Counted from the stretch's first letter, positions 34,038-42,516 are shown. The stretch is 52,985 nucleotides of DNA from JAFAZJ01 sp050183765 (GCA_050183765.1 JBFXAZ010000028.1:1-52985); one strand, 5' to 3'. Translations and numbers: made by a program. Notes: generated by a model not told the origin, from the letters alone.

Positions 34038-34741
34038 ATGAAGTCTCCCCTCTTCTTCCCCAGGATGGACGGCTGCGTACGCAGGAAACGCTCGGTGGTC
34101 TGCGCGCCGCGGCGCATGTGATCGACGATCTCCAACCGCAGGGCGGCGAGATCGTCGCCCAGCGCGGCGGCGAGATAGCCGTCGTGCGCGTCGCGTCGCG
34201 GCCCGCGCATGCGGTGCGCGCGATGATGCGCCGCCCAGTAGAGCTGCAAGCGGCCGCGCAGGCCCTGCCAGGCATTCAGCAGAAGCCGATGCCCCGTGGT
34301 CTCGTAGACGAGGCCGTGGAGTTCCAGCTCGGCCGAGATGCTGGCGCGGTCGTCGCCGGCGTCGATGGTGGCCAGCAGCGCATCGTTGCGGCGGCGCAGC
34401 TCGGCGCGAAAGCGCGCGTCGCGGCGCTCCCACACCTGCTCGAAAGCGAAGGTCTCCAGCGCCGTGCGCAGCGAATAGATCTCCTGGACGTCCTCAACAG
34501 AGAGCGGTGCCACGTGCGTGCCGGTGTAGGGCACGGTCACGACGAGGCCTTCCTCGATGAGCTGCCGCAGCGCCTCGCGCAGCGGGCCGCGGCTGACGTC
34601 GAAGCGCTGGGAAAGAGCCGACTCGACCAAGGGGGTGCCGGGCGGGATGTCGCCGGCGAGAATCGCCGTGCGCAGCCGCTCGGCCACATGGGCCCGCAGC
34701 GTGCTCTTGGGAATGGGCTTTAGAAGGTCGTCAACCGTCAT
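34034..34741 (-). CDS. GntR family regulator with FCD domain
   Basis: 235 residues. The winged helix (about 15-75) has PPGTPLVESALSQRFDVSRG and PLREALRQLIEEGLV. The C-terminal all-helical FCD ligand domain has EIYSLRTALETFAFE and metal-binding candidates such as ELHGLVYE. FCD regulators usually respond to carboxylates or amino-acid-derived acids. It is the first gene of the ABC transporter/aminotransferase operon. A perfect 14-bp palindrome lies 4 bases upstream of its start, suggesting autoregulation of the whole operon. Confidence 0.94.
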   Translation of the reverse strand: MTVDDLLKPIPKSTLRAHVAERLRTAILAGDIPPGTPLVESALSQRFDVSRGPLREALRQLIEEGLVVTVPYTGTHVAPLSVEDVQEIYSLRTALETFAFEQVWERRDARFRAELRRRNDALLATIDAGDDRASISAELELHGLVYETTGHRLLLNAWQGLRGRLQLYWAAHHRAHRMRGPRRDAHDGYLAAALGDDLAALRLEIVDHMRRGAQTTERFLRTQPSILGKKRGDFI

Positions 34742-34745
34742 CGTC

Positions 34746-34759
34746 GATTGTCGACAATC
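34746..34759. promoter_or_regulatory. Candidate GntR operator, perfect 14-bp palindrome
   Basis: GATTGTCGACAATC at 34746-34759 is a perfect palindrome just upstream of the GntR-FCD start at 34741. Its TTGT..ACAA core is reminiscent of FadR-type operators (TnGTnnnACnA), though the central spacing is one base shorter. Being so close to the start codon, bound regulator would block transcription or elongation into the operon. The function is inferred. Confidence 0.6.
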
Positions 34760-34813
34760 TTCCAGCGTAAGGTGCTGCTGGCAATCGAAAACCGGCGTTC
34801 CGTCAGGAAATTG

Positions 34814-35464
34814 TCAGCGCCAGGCGAAAACCGGCTGGTCGAAGTGATCGACGCGCGTGGTGCGATCCTCGAGCGCCACTTCACGGAACTGATAGAGCAT
34901 CGCCGCCGTGGGCGCGTTGATCTCGGTGTTCATCAGCGGGATCGGCAGGCGGATCACCGGCCGGTCGCTTTCAGGGATCCTGAAGATCTCAGGGGAGTCC
35001 GGCCGGCGCAGCTCGCTGAGCGGGATGCGGAAAAGCCAGTCGACCTCGGCGGGGTTCGGCGTCACCACCGTACCGCGCGGCGTCCACACGACGATGGGCG
35101 AGATGAGATAGCCGGAACGCGTCGGGTAGGGATCGAGGTGGCCCAGCACCGCGTCGCTGCCAAGGCTCACGCCCAGCTCCTCGTCGAGTTCGCGCAGCGC
35201 GGTCTGCTCGATGGTCTCGCCCGGATCGACGCGACCGCCGGGCAGGGCGAGCTGGCCGCCGTGCGCGCGCAGCTTGGGCGCGCGGCGGGTGAGCAGGAAG
35301 GCGGCGTCGTCGGGGCTGCCCCAGGTGTCGGCGGGATCCTCGCGAGCGGCGATGCAGATCGCGACGGCGGCGCGCTTGAGGTGGGATGTGTCATCCGGTT
35401 CCCGGCGCTCGAAAGCCGAAAGCCGGGAACGGATGGTCTCGCGCAACGCGTCGTCGAACAACAT
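34814..35464 (-). CDS. Nudix hydrolase, CoA pyrophosphatase-like
   Basis: 216 residues. A complete Nudix box (Gx5Ex7REUxEExGU) starts at GGRVDPGETIEQTALRELDE and ends EELGV. It is preceded by LRAHGGQLALPGG, the form usual in CoA pyrophosphatases (NudL-like), which split CoA or acyl-CoA to 4'-phosphopantetheine and 3',5'-ADP. Substrate choice cannot be fixed by sequence alone. It follows serA by 24 bases on the same strand and could be part of the serC-serA transcript. Confidence 0.9.
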   Translation of the reverse strand: MLFDDALRETIRSRLSAFERREPDDTSHLKRAAVAICIAAREDPADTWGSPDDAAFLLTRRAPKLRAHGGQLALPGGRVDPGETIEQTALRELDEELGVSLGSDAVLGHLDPYPTRSGYLISPIVVWTPRGTVVTPNPAEVDWLFRIPLSELRRPDSPEIFRIPESDRPVIRLPIPLMNTEINAPTAAMLYQFREVALEDRTTRVDHFDQPVFAWR

Positions 35465-35488
35465 GGCGCCAGTCTAGGCGCCGGCGAT

Positions 35489-37066
35489 TCAGAATGACAA
35501 CGGCTTGGCCTGAGTCACCCCTTCCAGCGCGGCGATCTTGCCCAGCAGGTCGGGCGAGATCGCCGAGTCGACGGAGACCAGCGCGATCGCCTCGCCACCC
35601 TGCCGGTCGCGGCCGAGATGGAAGGTGGCGATGTTGACCTTGGAGTCGCCGAGCAGCGCGCCCAGCCGGCCGATGAAGCCCGGCTTGTCCTCGTTGGTGA
35701 TGTAGAGCATGTGCGGCGAGAACTCGCCCTCGATCTCGATGCCCTTGATGTTGACCAGCCGCGGCTTGGAGCCGCCGAACAGCGTGCCCGATACCGCGCG
35801 CGTGCGCCGGTCGGTCGTGACGGTGACGGTGATCTTGGTCTGGTAGTCGCTGTCACGCTCGTGCTTGACCTCGGCGACGTCGACGCCGCGCTCGCGCGCG
35901 ATGATCGGTGCGTTGACCATGTTGACCGCCTCGAGCTGCGGGCGCAGCAGGCCGGTCAGCACCGCCTGGGTCAGCGGCTTGACGTTGAGCGCGGCGACGG
36001 CGCCCTCGTACTCGACGCTGACCGCCTTGATGCCGGTCTCGGTGAGCTGCCCGGCGAAGGAACCGAGATTGCCGGCCAGCTTCAGGTACGGCGCCAGGCG
36101 CGGCGCGTCCTCGGCCGAGACGTTGGGCATGTTGAGCGAGTTCACCACCGCGCCGGTGTTGAGATAGTCGCTCATCTGCTCGGCGACCTGCAGCGCGACG
36201 TTCTCCTGCGCCTCCAGCGTGCTGGCGCCCAGATGCGGCGTGCACACCAGGTTGGGCGCGCCGAACAGCACGTTGTCCTTGGCCGGCTCCTCGACGAAGA
36301 CGTCGAAGCCGGCGCCGGCGATGTGGCCGGAGATCAGCAGGTCGCGCACGGCGAGCTCGTCGACCAGGCCGCCGCGCGCGCAGTTGATGATGCGCACGCT
36401 TTTCCTGGTCTTCATCAGCCGCTCGCGGCTGAGGATGTTCCTGGTCTGGTCGGTGAGCGGCGTGTGGACCGAGATGAAATCGGCGCGCGTCGTCAGCTCG
36501 TCGAGCGTCACCTTCTCGACGCCCAGCTCCTTGGCGCGGTCCTCCGAGAGGAACGGATCGTAGGCGATCACCCGCATCTTCAGGCCGATGGCGCGCTCCG
36601 CCACGATCGAGCCGATGTTGCCGCAGCCGATCAGGCCCAGCGTCTTGAAGCTGAGCTCGACACCCATGAAGCGGTTCTTCTCCCACTTGCCGGCCTGGGT
36701 GCTGGCGTTCGCCTCCGGCACCTGGCGGGCGACGGCGAACATCAGGGCGATGGCGTGCTCGGCGGTGGTGATGGCGTTGCCGAACGGCGTGTTCATCACC
36801 ACCACGCCGTGGGCGGTGGCCGACTTGATGTCGACGTTGTCGACACCGATGCCGGCGCGGCCGACGACCTTCAGGTTCTTGGCCACCGCCAGCACCTCGG
36901 CGGTGACCTTGGTGGCGCTGCGGATCGCCAGGCCGTCGTAGTTGGCGACGATCTCGCGCAGCTCGGCCGGCTTCAGGCCGATCTTCACGTCCACGTCGAT
37001 GCCGCGCTCGCGGAAGATCTCGGCGGCACGCGGCGACAGGTCGTCGGAGATAAGTACCTTGGGCAT
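35489..37066 (-). CDS. serA: D-3-phosphoglycerate dehydrogenase
   Basis: First step of serine synthesis: 3-phosphoglycerate to 3-phosphohydroxypyruvate with NAD. 525 residues, the long form. The N-terminal substrate and NAD domains carry GLIGCGNIGSIVAERAIG, INCARGGLVDE and VCTPHLGASTLEAQENVA with the catalytic His. An intervening ASB domain and a C-terminal ACT domain (HMLYITNEDKPGFIGRLGAL) follow, allowing allosteric control. AAGGGA precedes the ATG at 37066. It lies downstream of serC, separated by a large perfect inverted repeat. Confidence 0.97.
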   Translation of the reverse strand: MPKVLISDDLSPRAAEIFRERGIDVDVKIGLKPAELREIVANYDGLAIRSATKVTAEVLAVAKNLKVVGRAGIGVDNVDIKSATAHGVVVMNTPFGNAITTAEHAIALMFAVARQVPEANASTQAGKWEKNRFMGVELSFKTLGLIGCGNIGSIVAERAIGLKMRVIAYDPFLSEDRAKELGVEKVTLDELTTRADFISVHTPLTDQTRNILSRERLMKTRKSVRIINCARGGLVDELAVRDLLISGHIAGAGFDVFVEEPAKDNVLFGAPNLVCTPHLGASTLEAQENVALQVAEQMSDYLNTGAVVNSLNMPNVSAEDAPRLAPYLKLAGNLGSFAGQLTETGIKAVSVEYEGAVAALNVKPLTQAVLTGLLRPQLEAVNMVNAPIIARERGVDVAEVKHERDSDYQTKITVTVTTDRRTRAVSGTLFGGSKPRLVNIKGIEIEGEFSPHMLYITNEDKPGFIGRLGALLGDSKVNIATFHLGRDRQGGEAIALVSVDSAISPDLLGKIAALEGVTQAKPLSF

Positions 37067-37097
37067 GGAGCGTGTCCCTTACGAGGGAAGATGATTG

Positions 37098-37200
37098 ACC
37101 ACAGAGACACAGAGACACAGAGGAAGACCAAGAGAAGACGGAAGCTGCGCGCGTCGCGCGCGATCATGCCGTTTTCTCTGTGTCTCTGTGTCTCTGTGGT
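37098..37200. repeat. Perfect 25-bp inverted repeat between serC and serA (family D)
   Basis: ACCACAGAGACACAGAGACA, continuing CAGAG, at 37098-37122 is exactly reverse-complemented at 37176-37200, around a 53-bp loop. Each arm itself contains ACAGAGAC tandem units. No uridine tract follows in the direction of transcription. It lies 18 bases after the serC stop and 31 before the serA start, so it could tune or separate expression of the two serine genes. Its low-complexity purine arm is unlike the other repeat families in the window. Confidence 0.95.
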
Positions 37201-37218
37201 TATTCTTCTTTTTCTTGT

Positions 37219-38385
37219 TCAGGCGGCCTTGGCGCCGAATTCCTTCTCGATCTCGCCGTAGGCCCAGTCGAGCCACGGCACGAGGGCCTCGAGATCCGAC
37301 GTCTCCACCGTGGCGCCGCACCAGATGCGCAGGCCCGGCGGGGCGTCGCGGTAGTGGCCGAGATCGTAGCCGGCGTTCTCGGTCTCGAGCATGTCGGCCA
37401 TCTTCTTCGCCGCCGCCGCCTGCCTGGCGGCGTCGAGCGCGGCGAACCACGGCGCCACGATGTTGATGCACACCGAGGTGTTCGAGCGCGTCGCCGGCGC
37501 CTTGGCGAGGAAATCGGCCCACGGCCGCGCGGCGACGAACTTCTCCAGCACCGCGAGGTTGGCGTTGGAGCGCGCCATCAGGCCCTTGAGCCCGCCGACC
37601 TTCTCGCCCCAGGCCAGCCCGTCGATGGCGTCCTCGACCGCGAGCATCGAGGGCGTGTTGATGGTCTCGCCCTTGAAGATGCCCTCGGTCAGCTTGCCGC
37701 CCGAGGTCATGCGGAAGATCTTGGGCAGCGGCCAGGGCGGCGTGTAGGTGGTGAGCCGCTCGACGGCGCGCGGCGAGAGCACCAGCATGCCGTGCGCGCC
37801 TTCGCCGCCCATCACCTTCTGCCAGCTCCAGGTCACGACATCGAGCTTGGCCCAGGGCAGGTCCTGGGCGAACACCGCCGAGGTGGCGTCGCAGATCGAC
37901 AGGCCGGCGCGGTCGTCGGCGATCCAGTTGCCGTCGGGCACGCGCACGCCCGAGGTCGTGCCGTTCCAGGTGAAGACGACGTCGCGCGACCAGTCGACCT
38001 GGCGCAGGTCGGGCAACTCGCCATAGGGCGCCTTGAGCGTGCGCGCGTCCTTGAGCTTGAGCTGCTTGACGATGTCGGTGGCCCAGCCTTCGCCGAAGCT
38101 CTCCCACACCAGGATGTCGACCGGCCGCGCACCGAGCACCGACCACAAGGTCATCTCGACGGCGCCGGTGTCGGAGGCGGGCACGATGCCGATGCGATGG
38201 TCGGCGGGAATGCCCAGCACCGCGCGCGTGCGCTCGATCACCTCGGCCAGCTTCTTCTTGCCGAGCTTGGAGCGATGGGAGCGGCCGGTGGCGGCGTCGT
38301 GGAGGGCTTCGGGGGTCCAGCCGGGGCGCTTGGCGCAGGGACCGGAGGAAAAATCAGGACGCTGAGGACGAGCGTTCGGCTTCAT
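37219..38385 (-). CDS. serC: Phosphoserine aminotransferase
   Basis: Second step of serine synthesis, transaminating 3-phosphohydroxypyruvate with glutamate. 388 residues. The start DFSSGPCAKRPGW and VPASDTGAVEMTLWS match the alphaproteobacterial/archaeal-type SerC rather than the E. coli form. The PLP lysine is K190 in VTWSWQKVMGGEGAHG. A GGGAGAG sequence precedes the ATG at 38385. It is followed by serA on the same strand, as expected for a serine biosynthesis unit. Confidence 0.96.
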   Translation of the reverse strand: MKPNARPQRPDFSSGPCAKRPGWTPEALHDAATGRSHRSKLGKKKLAEVIERTRAVLGIPADHRIGIVPASDTGAVEMTLWSVLGARPVDILVWESFGEGWATDIVKQLKLKDARTLKAPYGELPDLRQVDWSRDVVFTWNGTTSGVRVPDGNWIADDRAGLSICDATSAVFAQDLPWAKLDVVTWSWQKVMGGEGAHGMLVLSPRAVERLTTYTPPWPLPKIFRMTSGGKLTEGIFKGETINTPSMLAVEDAIDGLAWGEKVGGLKGLMARSNANLAVLEKFVAARPWADFLAKAPATRSNTSVCINIVAPWFAALDAARQAAAAKKMADMLETENAGYDLGHYRDAPPGLRIWCGATVETSDLEALVPWLDWAYGEIEKEFGAKAA

Positions 38386-38569
38386 AGACAACTCTCCCTT
38401 CCAGAAGAGAAGCGCTCCGGTGGGGGAGCGTGGCCCGCGGACTGGATAGTGGGTCTCTACCTCCGTCGTCAACGGCGTTCGCGTCGCAGGTTGTGCCGGT
38501 TGTGCTGTTCGTCGGCGGGGCGATGCCACGCGCGCGGCAGCGGCAGGCCATCGCGGAACGGGGCTGGGG

Positions 38570-38714
38570 CGCGCCACTCCAGTGGCGCGTCTTGTCGATC
38601 GTCCATCGCGCNNNNNNNNNNCGCCACTGGAGTGGCGCGCCCCGACAATGCAGCCTCGGTGTTTTTGGGCCGCGTCGCTCCAGCGACGCCTCAAGAGCGC
38701 CGCTGGAGCGGCGC
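38570..38714. repeat. Cluster of four small palindromes (family E) around an assembly gap
   Basis: Four hairpins of one design, an 8-9 bp stem around CC or GG: CGCGCCACT CC AGTGGCGCG (38570-38589), CGCCACT GG AGTGGCG (38622-38637), GCGTCGCT CC AGCGACGC (38672-38689) and GCGCCGCT GG AGCGGCGC (38697-38714). The first and second, and the third and fourth, are inverted relative to each other, so each pair can also form a larger stem. They fill the 345-bp gap between serC and the dioxygenase gene; the part nearest serC holds nothing recognisable. Confidence 0.88.
38612..38621. other. Run of ten N (assembly gap)
   Basis: Ten unresolved bases sit in the loop between two inverted palindromes of family E. 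Strong secondary structure at this point probably broke the assembly. The true gap length is unknown, since ten N is often a placeholder, so further sequence may be missing here. Confidence 0.98.
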
Positions 38715-38730
38715 GGCCCGAAGCGTATTG

Positions 38731-39627
38731 CTAGTCCGCGGCGTCGGCGACGTGCGCTCTGAGGTGGCGCACGAGTTGCCGATCGTGCCGGCTCATGGCC
38801 GACCTGCCGCCGATCGCTTCCGGCCACGGGCGCCAGCGCGGCGCGGCGCCGAGGATTTCGTCGCCCATCACCGTCACCCGCTCGATCACCCGCTCGCCGT
38901 CGAAGTCGTTGACCACGTAATGCTGGGTGAAGCGATTGTCCCAGATGCCGATCGTGCCGGCCGTCCAGCGATAGCGCACCGTGAACGGCGGCTGCTGCAC
39001 CCAGCGCGTAAGGTAGGCCAGGAAGTGGTCGCTTTCCGGGCCGCTCATCTCGACGATGCGGCGCGTGAAGTGCTCGTTGACATAGAGCGCCTTGCGGCCG
39101 CTTTCGCGATCGACGCGCACGACGGGATGGATGGCCGTGCGATCCGCCCGGTCGTGCGGTTGCGCGTCGTGCAGCGCGCTCAGCCCGTCGCACAGCTCCT
39201 TCAGCGGCGCGGACAGGCCTTCATAGGCGGCGACCAGGTTCGTCCACATGGTGTCGCCGCCGACCTCCGGGCACTGCTTCATGTTGAGGATCGACATCAG
39301 CGCCGGCCGGTCGAGGAAGGTGAGGTCGGTGTGCCACTCGTCGGCGATGCCGCCCTGGCTCGCCGCGAGCCGGAACAGCTCGGGATGGTCCTTGGGCGTG
39401 CGGTCTTTCAGGTTCGGGTGGCCCTCGAGCGCGCCGAAATGCCGGCCGAAGGCGATCTGGTCCTCGGCGCTCATGAACTGGCCGGGGAAGAACAGGACCA
39501 TGTGCTCGTGCAGCAGCCGGCGGACATCGGCCGCTTCCGCCGCGTCGGCCTTCGCCAGGCTCACGCCGCTCACCTCCGCGCCCAGCGCCGCCGAAAGGCG
39601 CTTCACCTGCCAGTTGCGCGTCGCCAT
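38731..39627 (-). CDS. TauD/TfdA family Fe(II)/2-oxoglutarate-dependent dioxygenase
   Basis: 298 residues. The iron-binding facial triad is H99-T-D101 (ADEWHTDLTF) and H236 (DNRFTQHYVVND), and the 2-oxoglutarate arginine is in ERVIERVTV (R250). Family members oxidise taurine, sulfonates, aryloxyacetates or carnitine-like compounds; the substrate is unknown here. The ATG at 39627 has a perfect AGGAGG six bases upstream, which rules out an in-frame ATG at 39687. It is divergent from the hypothetical gene at 39776, with a 148-bp promoter region between, and ends in the family E repeat cluster. Confidence 0.93.
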   Translation of the reverse strand: MATRNWQVKRLSAALGAEVSGVSLAKADAAEAADVRRLLHEHMVLFFPGQFMSAEDQIAFGRHFGALEGHPNLKDRTPKDHPELFRLAASQGGIADEWHTDLTFLDRPALMSILNMKQCPEVGGDTMWTNLVAAYEGLSAPLKELCDGLSALHDAQPHDRADRTAIHPVVRVDRESGRKALYVNEHFTRRIVEMSGPESDHFLAYLTRWVQQPPFTVRYRWTAGTIGIWDNRFTQHYVVNDFDGERVIERVTVMGDEILGAAPRWRPWPEAIGGRSAMSRHDRQLVRHLRAHVADAAD

Positions 39628-39775
39628 GGGTCCCTCCTTGCCGTCGTTGCGGCCGTCGTCCGCTGCCACGCTACACCACCGGAGCAAGGCCTGTCAGTTT
39701 GGCCAGGGAGGCGTTGACGCCGGGCGTCGCGTCACCATCTGTTCAGGGTCGCATGGTTGCGACGCCGGAGAAGCG

Positions 39776-40183
39776 ATGTCACCCGATCGGGTTTGGCAGG
39801 TATTTCAGAGCATCGGCCTGGGCTGGACGGCCATCGAGATGGGCCGCGCCGGCGCCTCCAGCCGCAAGCAGAGATCCATTCGGCCGCTGGCGGTCGAGGG
39901 CGTGGCGCAGGCCGGCAGCTGGGCGGCCGGCATCGCCGGCTTCAAGACCGGCGGCAAGGTGGGTGCCATGGTCGGCCTGAAGTCCGGGCCGGGCCTGCTG
40001 GTGACGGCGGCCATGGGCGCCTGCATCGGCGGTCTTGCCGGCTATGTCGGCGCCAAGCGCGTCGCCGACGCCACCCTGCCCGACGATCTCGACCGCGCGA
40101 TGGCGCGCGCAACCGCGTCGGTGCCGACGCGCGACGAGATTCGCGCACGCCTCGACCGATTGCGCCGTCGCACTTCGCGTTGA
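39776..40183 (+). CDS. Hypothetical protein with a glycine-rich hydrophobic core
   Basis: 135 residues. The middle (about 50-95) alternates Gly and Ala with hydrophobic residues (GIAGFKTGGKVGAMVG, then GLLVTAAMGACIGGLAGYVG), similar to glycine-zipper membrane segments. A basic, Arg-rich tail (RDEIRARLDRLRRRTSR) follows. I do not recognise a named family. The ATG at 39776 gives a complete protein; the frame is open upstream only into the divergent dioxygenase gene. It is followed 19 bases later by the oxidase gene. Confidence 0.6.
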   Translation: MSPDRVWQVFQSIGLGWTAIEMGRAGASSRKQRSIRPLAVEGVAQAGSWAAGIAGFKTGGKVGAMVGLKSGPGLLVTAAMGACIGGLAGYVGAKRVADATLPDDLDRAMARATASVPTRDEIRARLDRLRRRTSR

Positions 40184-40202
40184 GTCACGCTACGGTCGGA
40201 TC

Positions 40203-41507
40203 ATGTCCGACCGTCCCGTTCATCGTCCCGGCATGGAAGGCGGCCTGTGGGCCGCCACCGCCGCCGCCGCTCCCGATCTTTCACCGCTCGAAGGCGATCT
40301 GACCGCCGATGTCGTCGTCGTCGGTGGCGGCTTCACCGGGCTGTCGACAGCGCTGCATACGGCCGAACGCGGCCTGTCGGTGGTGCTGCTGGAGGCGGGC
40401 GAGATCGGCAGCGGCGCCTCGGGCCGCAACGGCGGGCAGGTGATCCCCGGCCTGAAGATGGATCCCAGGGAGCTGCGCCGCGACTACGGCCAGGACATGG
40501 GCAGCCGCATCGTGAAGCTGTCCGGTGGCGCCGCCGACCTGGTGTTCGACCTGATCAGGCGGCACGCGATGGACTGCCCGGCGAAGCAGGGCGGCTGGAT
40601 CCAGGGCGCCCACTCGAAGATCGCGCTGAAGAGTGCGTTGGCGCGGGCCGAGGATTGGCTGCGCGAAGGCGCGCCGGCCGACATCCTCGACAAGAAGGCC
40701 ATCGCCGACGAGACCGGCCACGATTTCTACGAGGGCGGCTGGATCGATCGGCGCGCCGGGCAGGTCAACCCGCTGGCCTATGCGCGCGGTCTGGCGCGCG
40801 CCGCGGTGAAGGCCGGCGCGCGGCTTTTCGTCCAGTCGCGCGCGAGCGCCATCGAGAAGGACGGTGACGGCTGGCGCGTGCGCACCGCGAAGGGCTCGGT
40901 GCGTGCCGGCCAGGTGGCGCTGTGCACCGATGCCTACAGCGACGATCTGTGGCCCGGGCTGCGCACGGCGCAGGTGCCGGTGAAAAGCGTGCAGATCGCC
41001 ACCGCGCCCTTGGGCCACAACGTGCGCAAGCGCATCCTGCCCGGCGGCGCGGTCGTGTCGGAGACGCGCAAGCTCGCCGTCTACTATCGCCTCGACGCCG
41101 ATGGCCGCCTGCTGATGGGCGGGCGCGGGCCGATGGGCGAGCATGTCGGCAACGCCACGCTCGATACGCTGGTGCGCACCGTCAATCGCCTGTGGCCGTT
41201 CCTCGATGCGCCGCAATACGAATACGCCTGGTCGGGAACCGTCGGGCTGACGCTCGACCACATGCCGCATCTGTGCCGCCTGGCGCCCGGCGTGATCACC
41301 GGCCTGGGCTACAACGGGCGCGGCGTGGCGATGACCACGGCCATGGGCACGGTGCTGGCGAAGTCGCTTGCGGGCACGCCCGACGCCGAGCTCGACCTGC
41401 CGCTCAGCACCCTGCCCAAGGTGCCGCTGTTCGAGATCCGCAAGCCGTTCATCGCCATGGCCATCCAGTACCATCGCCTGCGCGACGCGATGGGCCTGCC
41501 GGGCTAG
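40203..41507 (+). CDS. FAD-dependent amine oxidase (DAO family, gamma-glutamylputrescine oxidase-like)
   Basis: 434 residues. The FAD motif VVVVGGGFTGLSTALHTAER is at about residues 36-55, followed by EAGEIGSGASGRNGGQV, the hallmark of the PuuB/OrdL-like group that oxidises glutamyl-putrescine or other secondary amines. The C-terminal part has YAWSGTVGLTLDHMPH and GYNGRGVAMTTAMG. No other putrescine-catabolic gene is adjacent. Two in-frame upstream codons run into the preceding gene, so the ATG at 40203 is preferred. Confidence 0.92.
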   Translation: MSDRPVHRPGMEGGLWAATAAAAPDLSPLEGDLTADVVVVGGGFTGLSTALHTAERGLSVVLLEAGEIGSGASGRNGGQVIPGLKMDPRELRRDYGQDMGSRIVKLSGGAADLVFDLIRRHAMDCPAKQGGWIQGAHSKIALKSALARAEDWLREGAPADILDKKAIADETGHDFYEGGWIDRRAGQVNPLAYARGLARAAVKAGARLFVQSRASAIEKDGDGWRVRTAKGSVRAGQVALCTDAYSDDLWPGLRTAQVPVKSVQIATAPLGHNVRKRILPGGAVVSETRKLAVYYRLDADGRLLMGGRGPMGEHVGNATLDTLVRTVNRLWPFLDAPQYEYAWSGTVGLTLDHMPHLCRLAPGVITGLGYNGRGVAMTTAMGTVLAKSLAGTPDAELDLPLSTLPKVPLFEIRKPFIAMAIQYHRLRDAMGLPG

Positions 41508-41515
41508 GGTCTTTC

Positions 41516-41540
41516 TACCTTCCCCCTCCGGGGGAAGGTA
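41516..41540. terminator. 25-bp palindrome after the amine oxidase gene
   Basis: TACCTTCCCCC TCC GGGGGAAGGTA has 11-bp perfect arms and begins 9 bases after the oxidase stop. It equals the terminal hairpin of the family B elements without the rest of the element. No uridine tract follows. A terminator or mRNA 3'-end role is inferred from position. Confidence 0.6.
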
Positions 41541-41585
41541 AGCTCCGCTCTGGCGCTAGGCGGCCGGATCGCCCATGTAGGGAGC

Positions 41586-41795
41586 ATGAAGGTACTGTCC
41601 TATCTGTTCCTGATCCTCGCCGGGCTGTCGATGCTGGGTGCGCTGGGCTCGATCTTCGTCGGCATGGCGGGCATGCGCGCCGGCGGGCTGGACCACGCGC
41701 AGCGCAGCAACCGCTTCATGTGGTGGCGCGTGCGCCTGCAGCTGGCGGCGATCGTGTTCATCGTGCTCTGGTACATCACCAGCCGCGGCGCCTGA
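41586..41795 (+). CDS. Small twin-transmembrane-helix protein (HIG1-like)
   Basis: 69 residues with helices at about 4-29 and 47-65 joined by a short basic loop (RAGGLDHAQRSNRFMWWRVR). The (R/Q)RSNRFMxWRVxxQ core matches a small family common in alphaproteobacteria and related to HIG1 respiratory supercomplex factors. Its role in bacteria is not established. It lies 2 bases before the cobalamin adenosyltransferase gene, a conserved pairing in this class. Confidence 0.85.
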   Translation: MKVLSYLFLILAGLSMLGALGSIFVGMAGMRAGGLDHAQRSNRFMWWRVRLQLAAIVFIVLWYITSRGA

Positions 41796-41797
41796 TC

Positions 41798-42367
41798 ATG
41801 GTCCAGCTCACCCGCATCTACACGCGCGGCGGCGACAAGGGAAAGACGTCGCTGGGCACCGGCAAGCGCGTGGCCAAGCACGATCCGCGCGTCTCGGCCT
41901 ATGGCGCGGTCGACGAGGCCAACGCCACGATCGGGCTGGTGCGCCTGCAGGCGCTGTCGCCGGACGTCGACGCGATCCTCGGCCGCATCCAGAACGATCT
42001 GTTCGACCTCGGTGCCGATCTGTGCACGCCCGACGACGGCACCAAGGTGGAGTGGACGCCGCTGCGCATCGTCGCCAGCCAGGTCGAGCGGCTGGAGAAG
42101 GAGATCGACGCGCTCAACGCCGGGCTCAAGCCGCTGAACTCCTTCGTGCTGCCCGGCGGCAGCGCCGCGTCGGCCCATCTCCACCTTGCGCGGACCGTCG
42201 CGCGGCGCGCCGAGCGCGAGATGACGGCGCTGGCCGAGCACGAGCCGGTCAACGCCGAGGCTATCCGCTACATCAACCGCCTGTCGGATCTACTCTTCGT
42301 GCTGTCGCGCCACGCCAACGATGGCGGCGCGAAGGACGTGTTATGGGTGCCCGGCGCGAATCGCTGA
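41798..42367 (+). CDS. ATP:cob(I)alamin adenosyltransferase, PduO type
   Basis: 189 residues. The N-terminal ATP-binding region is RIYTRGGDKGKTSLGTGKR, then DPRVSAYGAVDEANA. NSFVLPGGSAASAHLHLART and INRLSDLLFVLSRHAN complete the PduO/MMAB signature. The enzyme makes adenosylcobalamin from cob(I)alamin and ATP. It is next to electron-transfer flavoprotein genes; a shared role in feeding B12-dependent acyl-CoA mutase or supplying reduced flavin is possible but unproven. No cobalamin riboswitch is visible upstream. Confidence 0.95.
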   Translation: MVQLTRIYTRGGDKGKTSLGTGKRVAKHDPRVSAYGAVDEANATIGLVRLQALSPDVDAILGRIQNDLFDLGADLCTPDDGTKVEWTPLRIVASQVERLEKEIDALNAGLKPLNSFVLPGGSAASAHLHLARTVARRAEREMTALAEHEPVNAEAIRYINRLSDLLFVLSRHANDGGAKDVLWVPGANR

Positions 42368-42516
42368 TCGGCCGCGCTGGGCGCTCAAGAGATTGATTCG
42401 GTTGAGCTTTCGTTACGGTTGCCGGCTTGTGTGCACTGCCGCATCGGCTTGACAGGCCGATGCGAGGCGACCTAAACCCACGCCTTCGCAAGAAAAATCC
42501 CGAGGGCCAACGACAA

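Noticed and set aside
37098..37200. Tandem ACAGAGAC units considered as a CRISPR array
   Set aside because: There are only two arms in opposite orientation, no regular spacers and no cas genes.
42368..42516. Cobalamin riboswitch near the adenosyltransferase and etfB genes
   Set aside because: No B12-box-like conserved element or suitable fold was visible, and the adenosyltransferase start lies only 2 bases after the preceding gene.
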